In this document: piece after piece, positions 12,102 to 22,800 of the stretch
Numbering within the stretch: position 1 is the first letter of the stretch
Layout of the letters: every line of letters begins with the position of its first letter
Assembly (NCBI GenBank): GCA_949710005.1
Contig: OX453279.1
Coordinates: 27,082,762-27,146,761, forward strand
Direction of reading: 5' to 3'
DNA: 64,000 nt
Source: Ricordea florida
Taxonomy: Eukaryota; Cnidaria; Anthozoa; Corallimorpharia; Ricordeidae
Position numbers and translations under genes: made by a program
Notes under the pieces: model-generated
What the model saw: only the letters and a program-made list of their open reading frames with translations
The model's database searches: none
Told to the model about the DNA's origin: nothing

Positions 12102-14184
12102 ACCCAAATTCTGTGGACTTACCAGAGGTAAGTTCAGATCTTTTTTGTAAAAAACCGGATCTTGAGCCAGCAGGTAGACTAAAATATTTCCTCCCTGAAT
12201 GGAGAGAATTAACATCGGATCCACAGATTCTTAAGACAGTCAAAGGTTTTAACGTTGAGTTTATCGACCGCCCACCTACTCAAGTGTTTCCTCCAAAGGA
12301 AATTATATTTAATCCAGAAGAAATTCGCATTGTTGATGCAGAGTTAGAAAAACTTCTCAAAAAAGGAGTCATTGTTAAATGTCAGCACTGTCAAGGAGAA
12401 TTTCTCTCCACGATTTTCCTGCGCCAGAAGAAGACAGGAGGATATAGAGTTATCCTCAATTTGAAGAACTTAAATCAATATATCAATAACCATCATTTTA
12501 AAATGGAAAGCTTGACTTCAGCAATCTGTCTGATGACACCTGGATGTTATATGGCATCTGTCGATTTACAAGATGCCTATTATTCTGTTCCAGTTGATGA
12601 AACCTACCAAAAATATTTAAAATTCTCTTGGAAGGGAGAATTATTTCAGTTTACCTGCCTTCCCAATGGTCTTGCATCTGCTCCTCGGCTTTTTAAAAAA
12701 TTGCTTAAACCTGTTTATTCCACTTTGAGGCAAGTGGGGCACATGAATGTTGGGTATATTGACGATTCTTACCTCCAGGGGCCATCATCTGATGAGTGCA
12801 GTAAAAATGTACAGGACACTGTCAATCTTATCACTAGAGTGGGTTTTCTACTGAACAAAGAAAAGTCTATTCTCGTACCAAGTCATGAATTAACTTTCTT
12901 GGGATTTATCTTGAACTCCCTCAACATGACTGTAAGGCCCACTCCAGAAAAAGCTGAAAAGCTTCAACAGAGATGTTCAGCATTATTGTCAAAACCTTGG
13001 GCCTCTATTCAAGAAGTCTCAGAAGTGATAGGCGTAATGGTTTCTATGTTCCCTGGAGTTGAGTATGCCCAGCTCTACTACAGACGCCTAGAAAATGATA
13101 AAATTAAAGCTCTCAGAGAAAGCAAGGGCAACTTTAATTCATTGATGGTGTTATCAGATCCATCGATTGATGACCTTAGATGGTGGGTCAACAATATCAA
13201 AAGTGCATTTAGGTCTATATCCCATGGGGATCCCACACTTTCCATATATTCAGATGCCTCAAAAGAAGGGTGGGGAGCAGTGTGCCATGTAGACAGAACC
13301 GGGGGCCGATGGACTGAAAATGAGTCTAACCATCACATTAATGAGCTAGAAACTTTAGCTGCCTTTTTGCACTGAAATCATTTTGCTCTTCTATGTCAAA
13401 TAGTCATGTTAACATTTTCATAGATAATACCACTGCAGTAGCCTCTATTAATTCAATGGGTGGAACACACTCTTTAGGGTGCAATGCAATTGCACGTGAT
13501 ATTTGGACCTGGTGTATTGCTAGAAACCTATGGCTGACAGCAATTTCTTTACCAGGTATAGAGAATGTTGATGCAGACAAGTAATCAAGGGAATTTAACG
13601 ATAACATAGAATGGGCTCTTAAGGAAACTATTTTTCATCACATTGTCAAGCTCTATGGAAAGCCATCAATTGACCTCTTTGCATCTAGAATCAATACGAA
13701 AGTGTCTCGTTATGTGTCATGGAGGCCAGACCCTGAAGCCCAATTTGTGGATGCTTTCTCTCATTCTTGGTCTCAGGAGAAATTTTATGCCTTCCCTCCC
13801 TTTAGCCTGATACTTCGTTGTCTACAGAAGATCGAAATGGACATGGGAGAAGGGGTTATGATTGTTCCAACTTGGCCGACTCAACCTTGGTATCCGAAGC
13901 TGATGCGCATGTTGGTGAGCACACCACGACTGTTACCAGCGACAACAGAGACACTGTATCTTCCCAGCAAACCCAGTCAAACACACCCACTGGGGAACAA
14001 ACTGAAACTAATTGTATGCAAATTATCGGGGAATCCATCAAGAAGCAAGGAATTTCTGCAGAAGCAGCCCAAGTTATCCTTAAGTCATGGAGGCATGGCA
14101 CAAGTAAACAGTATCAATCCTACTTCAAGAAATGGCTTGATTTCTGTCGTAGGGAACAGATTAGTCCAGATTGTTCCTCTTTAG
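12098..14184 (+). pseudogene. Reverse transcriptase/RNase H of YR retrotransposon, broken
   Basis: The RT motifs are clear: VDLQDAYYSVPV (motif A), LPNGLASAPRLFKK (motif B), YIDDSYLQG (motif C) and FLGFILNS. RNase H follows, with YSDASKEGWGAV, then the INELETLAA glutamate and IDNTTAVASIN. A one-base frameshift near 13366-13374 creates a TGA at 13373-13375. The frame resumes 1 nt over (LKSFCSSMSN) and meets a TAA at 13582. It then continues through the conserved tail (SIDLFASR, FPPFSLILR, VPTWPTQPWYP) to 14184, overlapping the recombinase frame. The copy cannot make a full protein. Confidence 0.9.
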
Positions 14185-14816
14185 GTCACGTTATAGAGTT
14201 CTTGTTAAAGTTATTTAATGATGGGCTTAGCTACAGTAGCATAAATACTGCTCGCTCAGCACTTTCGTGCATGCTTCCCTTAACAGGTGGAGTTCCAGTT
14301 GGCAAACATCCTTTAGTTATAAGGTTTCTCAAAGGAGTATTTGAATCTCGCCCTGCCATGGCTCGTTATATTGCTGTATGGGATGTAAATCAAGTTCTAG
14401 ATTATTTAGAGACTCTGTCTCCTGTAAATGAGATTTCTCTCAAGAGTTTAACTTTAAAACTCACTACCTTGTTGGCTTTGGTCACTGCCCAAAGGGGGCA
14501 AACGTTACTTCTTCTTAATGTGGATTCTATGATAGACAATCATACGTCTGTAGCATTTCGGCTTCATGGACATGTTAAGCAATCCAAACCAGGTTCAAAA
14601 GGTGTGGTGATTGAGCTCACGTCATTTGCAAACCCACACCTGTGTGTGGTGACCACTCTTAGGGGGTACCTGATTAGAACTAAGCTTCTCAGAGAGTCTC
14701 ATAGTCAACTGTTACTGAGTTACGTGAAGCCGCATAGGCCTGTGTCTAGAGACACAATTAGTCGTTGGGTCAAGGTTGTGTTACAATGTTCAGGTATTGA
14801 TGTAACTATTTTTTGA
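13818..14816 (+). pseudogene. Tyrosine recombinase of YR retrotransposon, 3'-truncated
   Basis: The frame opens at a TTG at 13818; the first ATG is at 14016 (MQIIGESIKKQG). The N-terminal core-binding domain is well preserved (SWRHGTSKQYQSYFKKW, YSSINTARSALS). The first catalytic arginine is present in TAQRGQTLLLL. The frame ends at VTIF followed by a TGA that belongs to the next repeat. The second half of the catalytic domain (H-x-x-R and the tyrosine nucleophile) is therefore absent. This copy is inactive, and the junction at 14813/14814 marks an insertion or recombination point. Confidence 0.88.
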
Positions 14817-15110
14817 ACACTTTTCGGGCCCGAGAAGCTGATAGAAAAAATCTGAAGCACTCACTTAGCAACCTTTTTTAAAAATGCTCTTAAAAGGATA
14901 ACAGTTGTCTTCTCTGGCAAAGTTTGGGCGTCGGAAATGCCTTTGTTACCAGACTACAACGTGACTTATTCCACCCGAAAGCGTCCCGAAACATCTCGGA
15001 ACTTTCAAGAAACGCTCGCCAGGTCACTTCCGCCATTCAGTCAGTTCCCCTCTAAACAAGATGACGTCAGACCGTTAGACTCGTCATATGAGGATACAGG
15101 ATTTTTTATT
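14814..15110 (+). mobile_element. Repeat copy A (second copy at window end), 5'-truncated
   Basis: From TGAACACTTTTCGGGCCC onward this segment matches 63725-64000 closely over about 280 bp. Both copies have an ATG (14937 here, 63848 there) followed by MPLL and KRPETSRN in frame. In this copy the frame runs to 15179 (80 aa). It resembles the 5' end of a DNA element with a first coding exon. Copy B begins about 23 bp earlier, at a CACAGTGCGTTTC terminus. Confidence 0.7.
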
Positions 15111-15312
15111 CGTGAAAGATCGTGCAAGTGTTTGACCACACAAGTTTACACAAATGAAATTACGCCAAATAAAGGCTGAAACTGAGAAGTAATTGAAGGA
15201 GAAAGATAAATATCATAAACACAGAGCAACACGACGCGACTCTTTAAATCGATTTCCTTTTCTTGGAAACATATCTCTAGCTTTAATGGCGCCAGCATCT
15301 CGCTGGAATCTA

Positions 15313-16004
15313 CCAGACATAACTAATCGATGATCAGGGACATCAATAGGTAATCAATGAATAATCGATCTGCAATCAGTTGATTACTCATTGATTATTG
15401 GCAATGATCAATGAGTAATCGATGAGTAATCGAAGCCCAACATTTTTGTGACCTATCGACTACTCATCGATGACATCGATTACCTATTGATGTTATTGAT
15501 TGCTCATCGATGACCCATCGATTACCCGTTAACTATTATACTGCGCCCGAAAGACAAATTTCTTGCTTTCTTGAACCATTTTCTCGTTTGTGATTCTTTT
15601 GTGTTACACATATTTTTCTTTATAACTGGCGTTCCTGTTGACGAAACTACGCCTTCACAAAAGGTCAAATAACCTTCCAGCATGTCGAGACGTAGTGGTA
15701 ATCACCAATACAGATGATTCTTAACTGTGCAATTTCACTTAACTCAATTCTTTATTTTATAACAAAACGACTGAACAGGAACCAACCAGTCTGAAAATGA
15801 AACTAACAAGTACGCTGACAAGTTTTTAATGAAATCAATGACTAATAAATGCAATAAATGACGAATCGATAACCAAACATTTTGTGGCCTACCGATTAGT
15901 CATCGATTAATCATTGATCATCGGCAATAATCAATGACTAATCAACTGATCACCTATTGATTACTAATTCATTTAATTGATGTCATCGATTAGTTATGTC
16001 TGGG
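15313..16004. mobile_element. MITE packed with ATCGAT/ATTGAT repeats
   Basis: Its termini are inverted repeats beginning CCAGACATAACTAATCGATG on the left with the exact complement on the right, and ATCTA lies on both sides (15308-15312 and 16005-16009). The interior is two clusters of short palindromic words (GATTACTCATTGATTA, ATCGATTAATCATTGAT) around about 300 bp of ordinary sequence. Confidence 0.8.
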
Positions 16005-16009
16005 ATCTA

Positions 16010-16904
16010 GCATCAGTCGCAGAGTAGCAAATAACAGTCGATCATCGCTCATTGGCCGACTAAAATTAGCTCATGTCTGACGTAATCCCAACTGTGGTCG
16101 GACACGATGTCCAGACAATTTTTTATTCATGTATTGTTTAATAATGAAGATGAATAAAATTCAGCCTTCTTGTTTTTGGTGATGTCTGACTACATGTTTG
16201 TTTTGTCCGACCAAAATGGTCACTTTGTCGGACACATCTTCTTTAAAATATATATATATATATTTGCAGCTCTGCAGTCGCGTCCTACATCACAGCTTAT
16301 TTGTGACGAATAACACCCGACCACCCCTCCCCCCTTAGTATACTGACGTATACTATTCCTGTGTTGCATTACTTGAGTGAAACTCAGTCATTAAGCATGC
16401 GTACAGGTATTTATTCGGTACAACAAAACATTACCAATTTGGACTGCTCTAAGAACTAGAAAGTAATTCTTTTAGACTTGAAGGCATTGTGCGCAAACGT
16501 ATTTGATAAATAACCTACAACAACGGGGTTCTGTAAAATAAATTAATTCACCTGACGATAATCGCCATATGAAAAAAATTGTTTGGGAGGCTATTTAATT
16601 GCTCAATTCTTTGACGTGTATTGTTCGACTATACGACCACTAAAATATATAATGTACCTGACAAAAATACCACAGCTAAAAGCATAAGATTGTATTCCAC
16701 GTGGCATGAGGTTGCACGACCCCGCTCTCACTGCCAGTCCATTCCTGTCACTACAAAGTACCTTACAAATTTAAAATATTTTGACGGGATCAAACTTGAT
16801 TGTAATCGGGTGATACACCCAGCAAATTTTCCACTAATCTTTACCACCGCAGTGTGCTTTCTTGATTATCTTTCGAGAGCCAGCTTTTGTCATGAAAACT
16901 TTTC
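16010..16904. other. Downstream flank of the carrier gene
   Basis: Copies of a GTCGGACA-type repeat lie at 16050-16240 and a TA tract at 16248. A minus-strand AATAAA at 16410-16415 is a possible polyadenylation signal for the carrier, about 490 nt past its stop. No gene is recognised. Confidence 0.4.
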
Positions 16905-17067
16905 CTAGGACCTGACGGTGGCAAACTTAGGAAAGCAAAGACCGAACTTGGTCTCTATGCCTGCAAACGAGGCCACGGCCAGCCGCATTCCCCCGATGTG
17001 ATCTGGGTGAAGTGAAATGTCTGGGTTCAACGCTCTCCTCTCCGTCCATGGATCGTGAACAACAACT
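16905..17067 (-). CDS. Carrier terminal exon
   Basis: It reads [20 protein letters not shown] through [20 protein letters not shown] to FATVRS and a TAG at 16907-16905. The PDHIGG...FAGIE block is the conserved C-terminus of Aralar/citrin. Acceptor TTTTAACAG. Confidence 0.95.
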
Positions 17068-19799
17068 CTGTTAAAAGAATGAACAAAAATTCTTTAAATA
17101 AGAAAAATTAACAAGATAAGAATCTAGTGTAGCTTTTAAAAGAATGGCCACACTGCATGTTTTGATCAACAAATGAAAAAGTTAGAACCACGCCGTATAT
17201 TAAAACCAACAGCACCGCAGTACAGTACTGTTCAGTAGCTTTCCAAAGAGTGGTCACACTGCATGGATCGATCTACGGATGAAAAAGTTAGAGCAACACT
17301 GTATAGTAAAACAAACAGTACTACAGTATAGTACTGTTCAGTAGCTTTCAAAGGAAGAGGCCGCAATGTCTGATTTGATCAACAAACTTCAGATTCAAAA
17401 CTAGGTGCAGTAGCTTACCCTTTACCGCTGAAATCTACTTTGAAGAGTCGTTGAAGGAGCTCGTAGGTGAGCAGTGTTACTCCAAATTGTGGTGAAGACC
17501 TAAAAACACGAGCTAAAGAAGAAAATGATTTCAGCCACATTCTCCAAGAAATGGAGGTAGCATCTGACAGAGCTAATTGAAAGCCTGGTTACCTAAATGC
17601 GAGCGTTTTCACAGGTTTTCCCATTCACAAACTACTACTTGGATATTTCCTGACTCAAGTTTGATCAGGAAAGATACTCCGGTTCTTACTGCAAATCACC
17701 GTATCTTGTTTTCCATAAACGTGAGTGGAAACCCTCCCCCCCCCCCCCCTCAGTCTGTACCGCATGGACCGAAAACCAGAGGTAAGCAAGGGCGTGGCGT
17801 CCATATACGCACATACGGTCGTGCGTACAGCCGAAATCTGGAAAAATATTTTCTTCCCTGAAACACTTTTATCATCAAATCGGGAAGACTGATAAATTTT
17901 TTTGCATTATATTGATGTCTTTAGTTAGTATTTCCTTTATCTTTTTATTAGTCCATAAACGGAAGTAAACGTTTCTTTCCAAGTGTACTCCTTTTAAATC
18001 TCACGTTACGCCCCAGGTTAGTAAAGGTATTTTTACTTTTTAGTGACAGAACATTCACCTCCAGCTCCTTTCCAGAAAGCTCGACCTCCTTCTTCTTTCC
18101 AGATTTTTCTTGCACAGTCAATTACTCCACGGTAGATTTGTTGCCCTTGGCGCGCTTTAACCTATGACGACAATAAAGTCAAAATACAATTTTTTAAATC
18201 CACATACAAACACACAAAAACAAAACAAACAATCAACAAAAAAAAAAACAATTCCGATGAAAGTTTCACCAGTGGAAACACTTTTTTCCCCACAGCAAAG
18301 TTTCCTTTCAAACTATGAGGGCACTATTCAAATTCGCGCATGGATGTGAGCAAGGTAACAGATAACCTTCTGTGGAGCCCGTTTACCTAATTCGCGGAGC
18401 GATGGCCGCGTAACAATAGGTTCTATTTAACATTTAGACAAGGAGTAAAAAAATTATAGGTTAATAGTCGAAGAGGCGCCAAGCGGCGAATCGAGTACAT
18501 GATACATAGAAAAGAGCACGAGTAGCTTTTATATTTTAGTATAAAACAGGGATTTACCAGACGCAAATTAATATGTCCTATATGCATAAAGTTTGTCAAT
18601 GGACGCAAAAATATTTACATGTGCGTCTGAGAGGACGCAACAAAAATCAGTGTTCTCGCTGGCTTTAAGAACTGTCAGTCATTACGATTGACACTGTTTG
18701 AAATTACCGGTCCCATGGAAACTTTGCAAGTACCAGAATTTGTCAGAAATCTGAAAATACCTCGAAGACGCTGCCATTGTAGCGTTAGCAATGTGCGCAA
18801 AACAGAAAAAAATAATTGTAATTCTCTGCAGAGCTCCAATATTTAACACACAACTGTAATAGATTGCAAACTCGGCACTCTGTTTGGTAAAGTTATAGTA
18901 TTTCATCACAATACGCTTCCTTGTTGATGGAAGGAGTCTCGTTACGTGCTAGAATGGGACCCCTAAAATTCCAGGTTGCGAGTACTAGGAACTCAAATTT
19001 GTTAACTAACTAGCACACTACATTCCATTTTACCCACACGTGTTTTATTACACATTTAAGTATATTGTTTGATACCGAAAGAGTAAGTGATGGATTGACG
19101 CCAAATATTCCCAATAAGGTAGTAGAGATATTCCTATAGCGAGTGTCAAGTCGCGAGATTATCGTCAAGTGCAAACAAGCGGGGAACCGTGGTTGTCCGT
19201 GTCCCGCGAGCACACGCATCTTTTGCCACCCACCCACGCACACACTCTACCACGCACCTGTAATCTGGTCTTGATAACATCTGCTGGAGTGCAGAGACCT
19301 GCTGGCGGCACGCCTAAGCACAGATACGAAAATTATTACACACAGACACAGGCAGTTTTCTCTTAAAAGTAACAAAAAGTAAAAGAATAGCTGTTAAACG
19401 GTGCACCATGGAGAAATAAGAACGAGCAGGAGCCCATGGGCTCCTGGAACGAGCTTATGTCGAGAACGGCACCGATGCAAAAGTAAGTATAGTAGTTTGA
19501 TTCTCAGCTTTACCGTTGACGGCAGGGTTGTTTGAATTTCCTTCTCATAATTGCAGACTCTTTGAATTATAACTCTTCGTATTTCAAATAACGTATGGCG
19601 CGAAGGTCACCAATTGGAAAACGACGCACGTTAGTGGTGTACAGATAAAGGCAAAGAGAGATGCCAAAGTGCACTTTGCACGTGCGGTTTCCTTTTTGTC
19701 ATCAATAACGCTTATTTATTACACGTAACACGATAATTTTATTCCATAAAGATGATTTGTAGAATTCTATACGCTTTATTTTCACATGTGAAAAGAGCG

Positions 19800-19832
<33 letters not shown>

Positions 19833-22800
19833 CACGTGTGAAAGTAATCGTGAAAGTATAACGAATCAACGATAGTGCAATGTCTTTCTGAGCCAATCAG
19901 AATCGTGCATCGTTACATTCAAATTGCTTTTCAGATTTGGCGCCTTTTTTTGCGGCGCGCCTCCTCCAGATTTGTTTTGCGAAAATGGCGAAGGCGGAGG
20001 AAAGCTCTAGGTTTGTGTCGGTTGGTTGCTCCGTAGACGAGTTTGTACAGCATCAAGAAAACAATTTGTGAAGTATTGTACACCTTCTTACCAGCGATCA
20101 TGGCAGACGCAAAGAGCCCTCCTGCGCCTGTGTGACCAGAATCATCGGCAAAATGGGTTTTCAAATGGGCGTAAGCTGGGAAATACATCCCAGAAAATGG
20201 AATGTCTCGTAATAAGCAAGCTCTTACGCCCTATAAAAAACCAACACACAGCACGTTTAATCAAGCATATTTATTACGTAATGACTTCCTCCTTAAAATG
20301 TGCACATTGCATTCAGGCGTACGACATAGTGTGATGCTACGCTGATTAAGTACCAAATGAATTCTGAGATTGTTTACAGTTTGCAAAAATGTCGTCGGTA
20401 ATTTTGATACGCCATACAAGTCATTGAATAGTTCAAGTGAAAATATAACAGAGATCAACGGCATTCTTGAAGATTTCTCACTAGTAATGTAAAAAAGTAA
20501 TTTGTGCACCACTTTTTCCGGCAAAAATCGTATAATAGCATTTCCCGAAACACTCTTTAAATTAGGAGCCATTTGTGCATGTAACAAATGCTTGTAGCAA
20601 GATATTTGTGACCTCTATGAGAGGAAAGACTTATTACGTCATGATTGGCCAATAGTAGGCGCTGTAATATACCTTAGTATTTGATCGAAGCCTATGGGCT
20701 GAAATAGAACCTATCTTGCTATTGGGTATATCGTTATATGACGTGTCAGGGTCACAGCTGTCTCGGAGGTCCCACCCTGCAAACGCCAACTCCAAATGGT
20801 ATTTGGTAATCTGGAAGTCTGTACCATTTATCCCCTGAACCCGGGATCTGAAGCCCAGCACAGCCCTCAACACTCACTGGTAAGATCAATGTCAGTATCT
20901 GGGCAAATGTGCACCTACCCCTCCCCTAATCCAATATTAACACTAACTTTTTAACTTATTATAACTTGTTGGGTTAGGGGAGGGGTAGGTGCAGAGTTGC
21001 CTAGATATTTAAATTGAGCCCATAAGTCAGTACTTACCCTGTACAGTCCAGTCAGACCAAGCTCTTTCATCACTTTCAATGCCGTCACCTTGTGTTTACC
21101 AACAGCTCCAACCTCACCAGCAACTTGCAACCTAATTTTCACGATTTCCAGAGGATTGGTTAAGAGAATCTGGGCTGCTCCCCCCTGAAACAAAGAAAGT
21201 AAATAAGAAGATCGGAGGGGAACACTCGGCCGTTTAAAAAGAAAGGTTAGAAATACGTATTTATTTTTTTCAAATTGGCTCTTTGGGCCAGCCTTTTGTT
21301 TACTTAATCAAATGACTTTTCATGCAATTTGCAATAAATAAACGAAGGCAAAAAACTAAAAAACTTCAACGAGCACATGGGGTGAGTGCAATTTGTTGTC
21401 ACTGAAAACTTGACAAGTGCTTATTTATTCCAAATTGCCCTTAAAACATTTGATTATTTGTAAATATGGTAATACACATGCAAAAATTTAATTTCAAATT
21501 TCCGCATTCAATTCCAATGGTTTGCACTCAATTTCAAATTTCTGAATTGTTTGGGATTAATTGGCCCTATGCAACAACTTGTCACGTGACCCTTTTTCAT
21601 AAAGGTGATGATACCGATGGTTTCGTGAAATTATTTTGACAGAAATAAAAAGAGCAGCTCAAAATATGCTAGGGACGGACCATTAGAAAAGTGATGGGGG
21701 GGGGGGTGGGGAATTTTCAGCTTGCACGAATTTTTTTTTTTTTGCTCACTGCTTGTGCAGGAATTTTTTTTCAGGTGAACCCCTCTGCACGAATTTTTTT
21801 TACTACGTGTGAAAAAGTCACAATTGGACCTTCCTTCTGCATGAATTTTTTTTTTACCTTCTTCTTTGCATGAATGTTTTTTTGGCATTTTCCCTTGCAT
21901 GAATTTTTTTTTGTTTTTTTCCCCACCCCCCCCCCCCCTCCCATCCCCCAGCACTTTTCTAATGGTCTGTCCCTTACCATGCCAATATTCGTTGGTATAT
22001 TGCTTAAACTGGTGTTGTTACAGTTGAAATCATCAGTGGTGGTAATTCCGTCTCTGTACAATGTCGCGATTAGTTCGTGATTTTATTGGCTGCATTTTGC
22101 TCTTGTTCTGTAATAACACTTTCAAATTTAAAAATCAAAGGTATCCAATGGTGAGCACGTGATAAGTGCGATGACTGTGATTGGCTATCGACAGAACGAA
22201 ACTTAAAGACGATCATTAATTACGTGGGAAATCCGAGGTTATTAATGGCTCCGATGTTTCTTTTGTTACCCGTTATCCGTGACATTTGTGACCCAACATC
22301 CCAATACGACTGAATACACGAGATCCACGAGCCGTGTGAATCCATGAGATCCACGAGCCGCGTGAATACACGAGATCCACGAGCTGCGTGAATCCACGAG
22401 ATCCACGAGCCGCGTGAATCCACGAGATCCACGAGCCGCGTGAATCCATTAGATCCACGAGCCAAAAAAGAAAATACCGTACAAAAAATGACGGAGTCGC
22501 GTCCTACTTACACATCCTCCTGCCACGATCTCGAAAGGCAAACTGATGAATCCGTCTTTGTCACGGAAAATATCTCGCACAAGGTCGTTCGTCTAAAAGA
22601 AATAACGTCAACGTTAACCAAAAATTCTAAAAGTGTGCTGTTGAAGGACGCAAGTTACAAAGCATCGTGCGACAGCAACTTGGAGCCTCACTTCATGTAC
22701 AAGATCTTGGATCAATGTCAGTATCTGGGCAAGTGTGCACCTACCCCCCCCCCCCCCAACCCAACAAGTTATAATAAGTTAAAAAGTAATGACATTAATT

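Larger units (their letters stand above)
10836..14813 (+). mobile_element. Tyrosine-recombinase (DIRS/Ngaro-like) retrotransposon, truncated
   Basis: It has the order gag-like ORF, reverse transcriptase/RNase H, then tyrosine recombinase, which is diagnostic for YR retrotransposons. The 3' end is cut within the recombinase at a junction with a different repeat at 14814, so the 3' terminal repeats are missing. I could not define the 5' terminal repeat. The RT frame carries a frameshift and a stop. Confidence 0.9.
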
